Positions 52,329 to 60,597 of a DNA stretch of 64,000 nt are shown piece after piece. A model generated the notes under the pieces. It was given only the letters and a program-made list of their open reading frames with translations. It made no database searches and had not been told where the DNA came from. Position 1 is the stretch's first letter. Each line of letters opens with the position of its first letter. This DNA is from JACOMS01 sp051252005 (lineage in GTDB: Bacteria; Pseudomonadota; Alphaproteobacteria; Caulobacterales; Maricaulaceae): the NCBI GenBank assembly GCA_051252005.1, contig JBPOEZ010000003.1, positions 186,001 through 250,000 on the forward strand, in the 5' to 3' direction. A program made the translations under genes and the position numbers.

Positions 52329-52961
52329 ATGAAACTCTATATCCACCCAATCTCCACACCAGCTCTCACGGTTGAATTTGCAGCCCATGCCATGGTAATC
52401 GATTTTGAAAGGAATATCATAGACCTTTCAAAAGGCGAGCAGCGTAGCCCAGAATATTTGGCCATTAATCCAAAGGGCAAAGTTCCAGCACTTGATGATA
52501 ATGGGTTTCTACTCTCTGAAAGCGCGCCGATCATGCGCTATCTTGCGCGTAAGGGAAAATCTGAGCTTTATCCGGCTGAATTAAAGGCCCGCGCATTTAC
52601 AGAGCAGTGGATGGACTTTGCAGCACATCATGTTCGCTCGCCCCTCGCTCGCATTCAGTTTAACCGCCTGATTGCGCCAATGATTGGGCAGCCCGCCGAT
52701 GAGGCCTCCGTGCAAATGGGGCTTCACTTGCTTGCGGAAAACTTGCCTCATATTGAGGCGCAACTTGCCTCAAATGACTACCTAGCCGGAGAGACTTTGA
52801 CGTTGGCAGATTTTACGCTTCTCGGCGCGCTCGACCCTGTCGAAGTCCTTAAGGTGGACCTCACGCCCTACTCCGCACTTTCAAAATGGCGCAACGGTCT
52901 GAGGAAGAAAGAGTTCTATACAAAGGTCCATACGCATTTCGGCGCGGAACTTGGGCTTTAA
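52329..52961 (+). CDS. Glutathione S-transferase family protein
   Basis: A 210-residue soluble protein. The N-terminal thioredoxin-like domain has YIHPISTPALTVEFAAHAM and the cis-Pro/glutathione-binding part KGKVPALDDNGFLLSESAPI. The C-terminal helical domain contains LASNDYLAGETLTLADFTLL, the usual N-capping box. The catalytic residue is probably the Ser in HPISTPA. It is the last gene of the run, 14 bp after the esterase. Conjugation or isomerisation of a small molecule is likely. Confidence 0.9.
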   Translation: MKLYIHPISTPALTVEFAAHAMVIDFERNIIDLSKGEQRSPEYLAINPKGKVPALDDNGFLLSESAPIMRYLARKGKSELYPAELKARAFTEQWMDFAAHHVRSPLARIQFNRLIAPMIGQPADEASVQMGLHLLAENLPHIEAQLASNDYLAGETLTLADFTLLGALDPVEVLKVDLTPYSALSKWRNGLRKKEFYTKVHTHFGAELGL

Positions 52962-53114
52962 CGCATTACTTACCATGCTTGCAGAATTCCGCCTCAAATT
53001 ACACCTTATAATTGAATATTTATTCTGCGTTCATGTTTCTCGGCTATGAGTTTTAGGCCGATGTGGAGGCAACTGTGGACGTCACCCATATTCAAATGAA
53101 TATAGCGTTGATTT

Positions 53115-53152
53115 CTGCTGATCCTTATATTTCAATATATAAGGATCAGCAG
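53115..53152. repeat. Perfect 16-bp inverted repeat between convergent genes
   Basis: CTGCTGATCCTTATAT and ATATAAGGATCAGCAG are exact reverse complements around a 6-base loop, in an AT-rich 229-bp gap between the convergent GST and SDR genes. There is no flanking T run, so it may be a bidirectional end point or a small repeated element rather than a classical terminator. Confidence 0.7.
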
Positions 53153-53190
53153 AGCCACTCATTCTGATTACGGGCGCACACACCAAAACC

Positions 53191-54015
53191 TCAATTTTCG
53201 TTGCCGGCCTCATACTGAGCTGCCGTTTTCGCTCCGAGCTGGGCGGTTAGGCCGAAAAGCTGTTCCGGATCGCTTTGCCGCATTTTCGCTGCCTGAAGTT
53301 CAAACCCTTCCGCGAAGATTAGCTCCGGCACATTAGCCTCTACCGCCTCCAAAATAGCCGCCGCGCACGCCATTGGGTCATCGCCTGCGTCGATAATATC
53401 ATCAGACACGCCGCGTTTAGATCCGTCTTTCGTCAAAGCATTTTTCGAGACATTCGTAGCGACTGATCCCGGCAGAACATTCGTCACATGTATATTATGC
53501 GCCAGCGACACTTCGGCCCGAAGCGCGTCCATGTAGCCAATAAGCCCGTGCTTGGCCGCGCAGTAAGCCGTACGCAACGGCGCGCCAATGCGGCCTGCGA
53601 CAGAGCTTATGGCTACAATATGCGCGCCGCCTGCTTCCGCCATTTTGGCAAGCTGTAGCTGCGTGAGCCATATGGGCGCTATGAGATCAATATTGATCAG
53701 GTCCGTATAGACTTGTGGGTCAGTATGAATAGCGAGGCTTCGCTGGCTGATCCCTGCATTGTTGACCAGAATATCCACACGCCCTTTCCATGCCCACGCG
53801 GTTTCGACGTGCGCGGCAAGGGCGGCGTAATCTGTGACCTCGAAAGGCAAGATAAGCGTGTCTGTTTCGATTTGATCAGCAACATCGCTGAGCGCGTCCA
53901 CACGGCGGCCTGAGAGAATTATATTTGCGCCTTTCGCGGCATAGCTTCTCGCAAGCGCTTCGCCGATACCTGAAGACGCCCCAGTAATCCAAACGGTTTT
54001 ATCTGTAAAAGTCAT
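53191..54015 (-). CDS. Short-chain dehydrogenase/reductase
   Basis: A 274-residue NAD(P)-dependent oxidoreductase. The cofactor motif is TGASSGIGEALARSYAA, followed by VDILVNNAGISQRS, and the catalytic Ser-Tyr-Lys lies in AISSVAGRIGAPLRTAYCAA with YCAAK. The layout resembles the DHRS7-like reductases acting on steroids or lipids. I start it at the ATG at 54015, preceded by GGAGAG; the earlier in-frame ATG overlaps the previous stop. It is paired with the GMC oxidoreductase. Confidence 0.9.
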   Translation of the reverse strand: MTFTDKTVWITGASSGIGEALARSYAAKGANIILSGRRVDALSDVADQIETDTLILPFEVTDYAALAAHVETAWAWKGRVDILVNNAGISQRSLAIHTDPQVYTDLINIDLIAPIWLTQLQLAKMAEAGGAHIVAISSVAGRIGAPLRTAYCAAKHGLIGYMDALRAEVSLAHNIHVTNVLPGSVATNVSKNALTKDGSKRGVSDDIIDAGDDPMACAAAILEAVEANVPELIFAEGFELQAAKMRQSDPEQLFGLTAQLGAKTAAQYEAGNEN

Positions 54016-54026
54016 ATCTCTCTCCT

Positions 54027-55619
54027 TCATTCGCCGCGCTTGATCATATCGGCTGCCTTTTCGGCAATCATGATCGTGGGTGCATTTGTATTCCCAGACA
54101 CGAGCGTCGGCATAACAGAAGCATCCACGACTCGTAGCCCCGCAAGGCCGTGCACGCGCAAGTGATTATCGACAACCGCCATAGGATCACGGCCCATTTT
54201 ACATGTCCCGACAGGGTGATAGATCGTATCGGCCCGCGCTTTTATATCCTCGCGTAAAACGGCCTCATCATCGGTTTCGCATTCATAGAACGGCTCGCCG
54301 CGAACGCCGTCAAAGGCCGGCGCGCGCATAATATCCTGTGCCATTTTTGTTCCCTTCACGAGCAGATCAAAATCTCGCTCATCCGATAAAAAGTCTGGGT
54401 CGATCCGCGGCGGTGATTTCGGATTGCTGTCATACAGGCCCACATGGCCTCTCGTCTGCGGGCGAAGCACACACACATGGCACGAATAGCCATGCCCCCA
54501 ATGCAAGGTTTTGCCGTGCTCATCCACAAGTGCTCGGCAGAAGTGCAGCTGTATATCGGGAGACCGCGCAGTTTTGTCTGCGTAGAGAAACCCTCCGGCT
54601 TCGGCGTAGTTCGTCGCCATCAAACCCTTTCGCTTGCGAAAATAAGCCCAGCTCTGCGCGAACATTTTTGCAAAGCCTTTCAACGAAAACCCAACCGTAT
54701 CAAGCGACTTAGAGCGGTAGCTTAAAATATAGTCCACATGGTCTTGCAGGTTTTTACCTACGCCCGCCAATACATGTACGGGAGCAATATTGTGCGCAGA
54801 CAGTTCATCTTCTGGCCCGACGCCGGAGAGCATAAGTAATTGCGGAGACTGAAACGCGCCTGCCGAAAGAATAACTTCCTTATGCGCGGACAGCTTACGA
54901 AGCCGTCCTTTTATATTCGCCATGACCCCTACGGCGTGTTTTCCTTCAAACAAAACCCTCTCTGTATGGGCTCGGGTTATAACCGTTAGGTTTGGGCGCG
55001 GCATAACTGGATCAAGATAGGCTCTCGCCGTTGACCACCGCTCACCGTTCTTTTGTGTCACTTCATAAAGCCCCAGCCCTTCTTGGACGGGGCCGTTAAA
55101 ATCCGCATTGATCGGATATTGCAATGACCGTCCGGCCTCAAAGAATGTATCGTTGATGGGCGATGGATCTGTCACTGGCGCAACGTTGAGCGGGCCGCCT
55201 TGTCCGTGCAGCGCGTCTGCTCCGGCTTCTCTATGCTCGGCGCGTTTAAAATAGGGCAAGACATCATCCCAGCCCCACCCTTCATTACCAAGCGAGGCCC
55301 ATTCTTCGTAATCATTTTTATGCCCGCGAATATAGATCATCGCATTGATGGACGAAGATCCGCCTAGCGCTTTACCGCGCGGCTGATAACCTTTGCGGCC
55401 ATTCAACGCTTTCTGCGGCACGGTCTCAAAACACCAGTTTTTGATCGGGTGCGCTACCAGAGCGATCAAGCCAAACGGAATTGTGACCAGCGGGTTTTTA
55501 TGGCTTCCGCCTGCTTCTAAGAGGCAAACCGAGACATTAGGGTCTTCGGATAATCGGTTCGCCAAAACACAACCCGCGGAGCCAGCACCAACAATAATAT
55601 AATCAAATTCAGATTTCAT
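54027..55619 (-). CDS. GMC-family FAD oxidoreductase (choline-dehydrogenase-like)
   Basis: A 530-residue flavoenzyme that oxidises alcohols. The N-terminal FAD motif is IVGAGSAGCVLANRLSEDPN, followed by the GMC signature GKALGGSSSINAMIYIRGHK, SAGAFQSPQLLMLSGVGPED, and the C-terminal active-site part DTIYHPVGTCKMG with its His and NTNAPTIMIAEKAADMI. It resembles BetA and alkane-alcohol dehydrogenases equally; no betaine genes are nearby, so a hydrophobic alcohol is as likely. Its stop is 11 bp before the SDR start. Confidence 0.92.
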   Translation of the reverse strand: MKSEFDYIIVGAGSAGCVLANRLSEDPNVSVCLLEAGGSHKNPLVTIPFGLIALVAHPIKNWCFETVPQKALNGRKGYQPRGKALGGSSSINAMIYIRGHKNDYEEWASLGNEGWGWDDVLPYFKRAEHREAGADALHGQGGPLNVAPVTDPSPINDTFFEAGRSLQYPINADFNGPVQEGLGLYEVTQKNGERWSTARAYLDPVMPRPNLTVITRAHTERVLFEGKHAVGVMANIKGRLRKLSAHKEVILSAGAFQSPQLLMLSGVGPEDELSAHNIAPVHVLAGVGKNLQDHVDYILSYRSKSLDTVGFSLKGFAKMFAQSWAYFRKRKGLMATNYAEAGGFLYADKTARSPDIQLHFCRALVDEHGKTLHWGHGYSCHVCVLRPQTRGHVGLYDSNPKSPPRIDPDFLSDERDFDLLVKGTKMAQDIMRAPAFDGVRGEPFYECETDDEAVLREDIKARADTIYHPVGTCKMGRDPMAVVDNHLRVHGLAGLRVVDASVMPTLVSGNTNAPTIMIAEKAADMIKRGE

Positions 55620-55675
55620 ACTGACTTATCGACCCAAATACCTGATCTCGCAAGTCTGTAAAAATCAACGCCGCG

Positions 55676-56218
55676 TTACGGTTCGGCTTTACTGTGATCG
55701 ACCCAGATAAGAGCGTCTGTATCAAACCCCTTATCAGTCGCCATGTCTATAAATCGCCTCTTCTGCTCATCTGTGACCGTTGGCGTGCGTGAAAGATACC
55801 AGAGGTATTTCTTTGTATTCCCAGAAATGTAAGCTTGTGAGTAATTTTCCTTGTCCAAATCGAAAATAACATATGACGCGTAGAACGGACCAAAGAAGGA
55901 TACTTCTAAATGACCAATTGTTTCCTCGTCAACAAAGTAGGCTTTGCCCTCCGCAGTATCATAGGCATCTTTCTTAGTTTCAAAGCCGCGGTTTAGAACG
56001 CGGATACCGCCATCCTCACGCATCGAATAATTGGCGGTGACATTATCCATGCCGCGTTCAAAACTATGATCTAGCCTAGCGATCTCGTACCACGTGCCCA
56101 AATATTTTTCGGACTCGAACCCTGTGACAGGTGCTATGTCTTTCGGAATACCGGTACAGGCTGTTAGAAATAGTCCGGCACATAATGCGGTGACAACATT
56201 TTTGGCTCGATTAAACAT
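55676..56218 (-). CDS. blc: Lipocalin-family lipoprotein (Blc-like)
   Basis: A 180-residue outer-membrane lipocalin. The lipobox is LTAC (about Cys17). Family motifs are KYLGTWYEIARLDHSFERGM at the start of the barrel, NVTANYSMREDGGIRVLNRG, the LEVSFFGPFYASYVIFDLD block and YLWYLSRTPTV near the end. Bacterial Blc binds lysophospholipids and is linked to membrane stress. I chose the ATG at 56218 with AAGGA upstream rather than an earlier in-frame start. Confidence 0.92.
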   Translation of the reverse strand: MFNRAKNVVTALCAGLFLTACTGIPKDIAPVTGFESEKYLGTWYEIARLDHSFERGMDNVTANYSMREDGGIRVLNRGFETKKDAYDTAEGKAYFVDEETIGHLEVSFFGPFYASYVIFDLDKENYSQAYISGNTKKYLWYLSRTPTVTDEQKRRFIDMATDKGFDTDALIWVDHSKAEP

Positions 56219-56494
56219 TGAAGATCCTTTTTGATGTTGAGAGCTCATGTTAAACGAACACACTCCGCGCAAAATTGTTCCAAATTCAATAAAGCCTATT
56301 CACAATAGTGAAGTCGGAAAATATAGACAGTTCCGCAAGTCTTTGGTTACAAGTGAAAAACAAAAGCCCTCGGAACAAAAACGTCGGACTCATTTGAAAT
56401 ACACCTGTGACTAGTCAGAGCCGCTTTTTCATAATTTGAGCTGAATTCAAACCCAAAACACTATCTGTTCAAGATCTAGAGCTTGGCGCTACGC

Positions 56495-58534
56495 CTACTG
56501 ATCCAAGAAGCTCCGTAACTTCCGGCTCCGTGACGGATGCTTCAGCTTTCGTAGCGCTTTGGCTTCAATTTGCCTGATCCGCTCTCTCGTAACACTGAAC
56601 TGCTGACCGACTTCTTCAAGGGTGTGGTCGGTGTTCATGCCTATACCGAAGCGCATGCGTAGGACACGTTCTTCGCGCGGCGTGAGCGAGGCGAGGACAC
56701 GGGTCGTTGTTTCGCGTAGGTTAGACTGGATCGCGGCGTCGATAGGCAAAATTGCGTTATTGTCTTCGATGAAGTCGCCGAGTTGGCTGTCTTCCTCGTC
56801 GCCAATCGGCGTTTCGAGTGAGATCGGCTCTTTGGCGATTTTCATGACCTTACGCACTTTTTCAAGCGGCATGTTGAGCTTAGCAGAGAGTTCTTCTGGC
56901 GTTGGTTCGCGGCCAATTTCGTGCAGGATCTGACGGCTTGTACGAACGATTTTGTTGATCGTTTCAATCATATGCACAGGAATACGGATGGTACGGGCTT
57001 GGTCAGCAATAGAGCGCGTGATCGCCTGACGGATCCACCATGTGGCGTAGGTCGAGAACTTATAACCACGGCGATATTCAAACTTATCAACCGCTTTCAT
57101 GAGGCCAATATTACCCTCTTGGATGAGGTCAAGGAATTGCAGTCCGCGGTTCGTATATTTCTTAGCAATCGAGATGACGAGGCGCAGGTTCGCTTCGACC
57201 ATTTCTTTTTTGGCCTGACGGGCTTCGCGCTCACCTTTTTGCACAGTTTGTACAATACGGCGGAACTCATCGACAGGGACGCCGGTTTCCTGCGCAAGTG
57301 TACCGATTTCTTCGCGGATGCGGCTGATAGATTTGCCTTCGCGCTTAATGAAACGGTCCCAAGCATCTGACTGTCCGGCCATTTCTTCGAGCCAGTTTGG
57401 ACGCAGTTCCGCTCCAAGATAGCTTTCCAAAAACTCATGACGCGGCACCCCGTTACCATCCGCGAGACGCATCAAGCGGCCTTCGAGGGAGATAAAGCGC
57501 TTATTAATCGCGTAGAGCTGCTCAATCAGAGCATCAATACGGGCATTGTTAAGCTGCAAAGATTTGATTTTCTCAATGATGCGCGTTTGGATATCTTCAT
57601 ATTCTTCGAGTTGTGGCGCGCGCATTTTTCGGCCAGCTAAACGAGCTCGAATGAGCATTTGTTGCAACGCCTGGAAGCGCGAGAAATCAGTCGAGATGAT
57701 ATCAAGCGTTTTCATGACGTCTTCGCGAAGCGCGGCTTCCATGTTGGCCATAGAGAGGTTAGTTTTATCTTCCTCTTCCTCCTCATCATCGTCGATGGGC
57801 TTTTGGCCTTCTTCGTAATCGCGTTCGATTTTGATCTTACGCTCATCATCGCGCGGCTTAAGATCGTCTTCGGTGGCTTCAATTTCGCCTTTTTCAATTT
57901 TTTCGCGGCGAACAGCAGCGCCCGAACGGTCTTCTTGGATGTTACCGATGGCTTTGTTATAGGTTGTATCAAGATCGATAATATCCCGAAGAAGAATGCG
58001 GCCCTCTTCGAGTTCTTCGCGCCAAACCATGATCGCTTCAAACGTCAGGGCGCTTTCGCACAAACCTTTGATCATCGTGTCGCGGCCCGCTTCGATCCGC
58101 TTGGCAATGGCGATTTCGCCTTCGCGGGAGAGAAGCTCAACTGTGCCCATTTCGCGCAGATACATGCGCACTGGGTCATCTGTGCGGTCTAGCTCTTCTT
58201 TCGAGTTCCCGCCTTTAACCGCCGTTGTGGTTGTCCGCGCGAGAGTCTTGGAGCCAATGGTGGGCTCGTCTTTGTCTTCAATCACAGAAATGCCCAAATC
58301 AGAGAGCTGGGCCAGCGTCACTTCGATATCTTCGACGCTAATGCCGTCAAGATCGATGTGTTTGTTAAGTTCGGTAGTAATGAGCAAGCCGCTTTTACGC
58401 GCCTTTGTGATCATTAATTTGACGTCTTTATCGTCCATATCCAAACGATTGGCCCCCGGCGGTGCGGTTTTGACCTCTTCTTTGTCGGATGTTTTTTTCG
58501 GTGTTTCAGTTTCAGTCGCGGCAATATCAGCCAT
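56495..58534 (-). CDS. rpoD: RNA polymerase primary sigma factor RpoD
   Basis: A 679-residue housekeeping sigma-70. Region 1.1 is at the N-terminus, region 1.2 shows RMYLREMGTVELLSREGEIA, a long acidic non-conserved region includes DDDEEEEED, and region 2 has FLDLIQEGNIGLMKAVDKFE with YKFSTYATWWIRQAITRSIA. Region 3 is LSAKLNMPLEKVRKVMKIAK and region 4 ends with VTRERIRQIEAKALRKLKHP. It follows dnaG after about 90 bp, a common arrangement. The ATG at 58534 has GGAGTG upstream. Confidence 0.97.
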   Translation of the reverse strand: MADIAATETETPKKTSDKEEVKTAPPGANRLDMDDKDVKLMITKARKSGLLITTELNKHIDLDGISVEDIEVTLAQLSDLGISVIEDKDEPTIGSKTLARTTTTAVKGGNSKEELDRTDDPVRMYLREMGTVELLSREGEIAIAKRIEAGRDTMIKGLCESALTFEAIMVWREELEEGRILLRDIIDLDTTYNKAIGNIQEDRSGAAVRREKIEKGEIEATEDDLKPRDDERKIKIERDYEEGQKPIDDDEEEEEDKTNLSMANMEAALREDVMKTLDIISTDFSRFQALQQMLIRARLAGRKMRAPQLEEYEDIQTRIIEKIKSLQLNNARIDALIEQLYAINKRFISLEGRLMRLADGNGVPRHEFLESYLGAELRPNWLEEMAGQSDAWDRFIKREGKSISRIREEIGTLAQETGVPVDEFRRIVQTVQKGEREARQAKKEMVEANLRLVISIAKKYTNRGLQFLDLIQEGNIGLMKAVDKFEYRRGYKFSTYATWWIRQAITRSIADQARTIRIPVHMIETINKIVRTSRQILHEIGREPTPEELSAKLNMPLEKVRKVMKIAKEPISLETPIGDEEDSQLGDFIEDNNAILPIDAAIQSNLRETTTRVLASLTPREERVLRMRFGIGMNTDHTLEEVGQQFSVTRERIRQIEAKALRKLKHPSRSRKLRSFLDQ

Positions 58535-58627
58535 GTACAGCACTCCAAATAAGAGCCGCCCTAATAAGGCACACTCTTAAAAATAGGTTTAACCCCCTAA
58601 CGACAAACGCCATTAGCGAGTGAATCT

Positions 58628-60451
58628 TTAGTCCCGGATCGTCCTTGAGGCCCGCATCAGGCGTTGAAGCCCATCAGCATTGTCCTCACGGATTGTATCC
58701 GCCAAACGGGATCGGGTGTCTTCACGTGCGCGCTCATCCTGTGTTGGCCCGGTTAGGGCATCGGCGTCGGCTTGCCAAAGCGCCAGTTTTTCATCCAGTG
58801 TCGCGTCAGAGCCGCCCATGGCCGCTATGTTTAAGCGGCGTTCCCGGTGTAGCTCTCGTAAAATTTGATCCAATCCTTCCGCTTCTATATGGGCAAGCAT
58901 GGAAGACTTTTCAACCGCTTTTGTCTCTCTATAATAAGATAAAATCGCAGTTTGTAGGCGTTTTAGGCCTCCAGCCTTAAAGTTAAGGGCAAAAAAGGTC
59001 TGATCGACATGGTCGAGCATCTCTGGAAAGGCTAAAATGCCCCCCATGACGCGTCGCTCGACGCTAGCTTGCATCGCATCGGGCAACATGCCTTGCTTTA
59101 GGGCCGGATTAACGAAACGCGGCTTATCACGCGATTGATAGCTGCTAGAGCGTTTTTTTCCGAACTGCCTACCGAACTCAGAATCAAACCGTGCGAGTAG
59201 CGCTGTCTGATATTGTTTACGAACCTCGTCATGGGTAATTTCGCGCATGGCAGCAAAGAGTCGGTCTTTAAGGCCCGCGCGCGCTTCCGGCGACGTCAGC
59301 GGCTCGGCTTCCACTTCGCGTTGCCAAAGCATGTCCACCATCGATACGGCGCGTTCTAAAATTGCTTGCATAGCGGGACTGCCGCTCTCTCGGATCAAAT
59401 CATCAGGGTCTTTACCTTCGGGCATGAGCGCAAACCGCAGGGTCTGCCCCGGTTTAATGAGCGGCAAAGCCCGTTCAACCGAGCGGAAAGCAGCGCGAAG
59501 CCCCGCCTTATCGCCGTCAAAGCATAAAATCGGCTCAGGCCCTGCCCGCCATAAAAGATCGAGCTGATCTTCAGTGAGCGCAGTCCCAAGCGGGGCGACG
59601 GCATGGTCAAACCCCGCGCGGGCAAGCGCAATAACATCCATATAGCCTTCGGCAACGATCATCCCGCGCGCGCCGTTTTTAGGCGCGGATAACGCCTTAC
59701 GGGCTTCAGGGTAATGATAAAGGACGCGGCCTTTGTGAAAGAGGCTTGTCTCTGGCGAGTTTAAATATTTGGCCTTGGCGTCTTTTTCCATCGCCCGCCC
59801 GCCAAAGGCGACAAGCCGGCCGCGCGGATCTTTGATTGGAAACATTATCCGGTTACGAAACCTATCCCACGGCTCGCGCGATGTATCGTCCGGCGTAATC
59901 ACAAGTCCGGCTTCGACCAGAACACCAAGGCTCGCGCCCTGCTGGACAAGCTCATCTCTCAGCGCGTTAAAACTGTCAGGAGCAAAGCCAATACCGAACC
60001 GCTCTGCCGCCTCGCCGTCAAGACCGCGACGCTTGAGATAGTCTCGCGCTTCTCGCCCAGCATCTCGCCGCAAAGAGCGCGCAAAGAATAGCTGCGCGGC
60101 GTCCATCCAGTTAATCGCAACTTTATTTCGAGCTGCACGCTGCTCGGCTTGCGGGTCGGCTTTTGGCATTTCCATACCGGCCATTTCGGCAAGACGCTCT
60201 ACGGCTTCGGGGAAGGCAAGGCCTTCGACCTCCATAAGGAACGAAATTGCGTCGCCATGTTTGCCGGAAGAAAAGCAATGATAGAACCCTTTTTCATCAT
60301 TGACGAAAAAGCTTGGCGTTTTCTCACTTGTAAACGGCGACAATCCCGCAAACTCACGCCCTTGGCGCTTAAGTTTCACATGGCGTCCCACCACATCCGA
60401 AGGCCGGATGCGGGCTTTTAGCTCTTCCAGAAAATTATCACCAAACCGCAT
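58628..60451 (-). CDS. dnaG: DNA primase DnaG, lacking most zinc ligands
   Basis: A 607-residue replicative primase. The N-terminal CHC2-like domain keeps the fold (GLSPFTSEKTPSFFVNDEKG, FYHCFSSGKHGDAISFLM), but three of four zinc ligands are changed: Ser38, Thr41, Cys59 and Ser62, where E. coli has C-H-C-C. Toprim motifs follow: MIVAEGYMDVIALARAGFDH and PILCFDGDKAGLRAA. The helicase-binding C-terminal domain is present. I start it at the ATG at 60451 (MRFGDNFLEELKARI), the typical N-terminus, rather than a start 120 bp earlier. It is upstream of rpoD. Confidence 0.95.
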   Translation of the reverse strand: MRFGDNFLEELKARIRPSDVVGRHVKLKRQGREFAGLSPFTSEKTPSFFVNDEKGFYHCFSSGKHGDAISFLMEVEGLAFPEAVERLAEMAGMEMPKADPQAEQRAARNKVAINWMDAAQLFFARSLRRDAGREARDYLKRRGLDGEAAERFGIGFAPDSFNALRDELVQQGASLGVLVEAGLVITPDDTSREPWDRFRNRIMFPIKDPRGRLVAFGGRAMEKDAKAKYLNSPETSLFHKGRVLYHYPEARKALSAPKNGARGMIVAEGYMDVIALARAGFDHAVAPLGTALTEDQLDLLWRAGPEPILCFDGDKAGLRAAFRSVERALPLIKPGQTLRFALMPEGKDPDDLIRESGSPAMQAILERAVSMVDMLWQREVEAEPLTSPEARAGLKDRLFAAMREITHDEVRKQYQTALLARFDSEFGRQFGKKRSSSYQSRDKPRFVNPALKQGMLPDAMQASVERRVMGGILAFPEMLDHVDQTFFALNFKAGGLKRLQTAILSYYRETKAVEKSSMLAHIEAEGLDQILRELHRERRLNIAAMGGSDATLDEKLALWQADADALTGPTQDERAREDTRSRLADTIREDNADGLQRLMRASRTIRD

Positions 60452-60597
60452 AGACTGAATGTAAGCGCTTGCCCGTGGAAATGCGAGTCCTGTCTCCTCT
60501 TTCAAGGCGTTTCTACGCCCGCACGAAAACACGCGCTCGTGACTATGCTTTTCGTAAGTATATGCTACCACAGCACTCTTCGCAGAAAGGTAATGCC

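Noticed and set aside
53115..53152. Rho-independent terminator
   Set aside because: Stem is strong but there is no T run on either side; listed as an inverted repeat.
57659..58192. Long plus-strand frame opposite rpoD
   Set aside because: The minus strand encodes a complete RpoD; the plus frame reads as low-complexity Phe-rich sequence without a family match.
58628..60451. DnaG as a damaged gene because of the lost zinc ligands
   Set aside because: The rest of the protein is intact and the changes fit what I recall of alphaproteobacterial primases.
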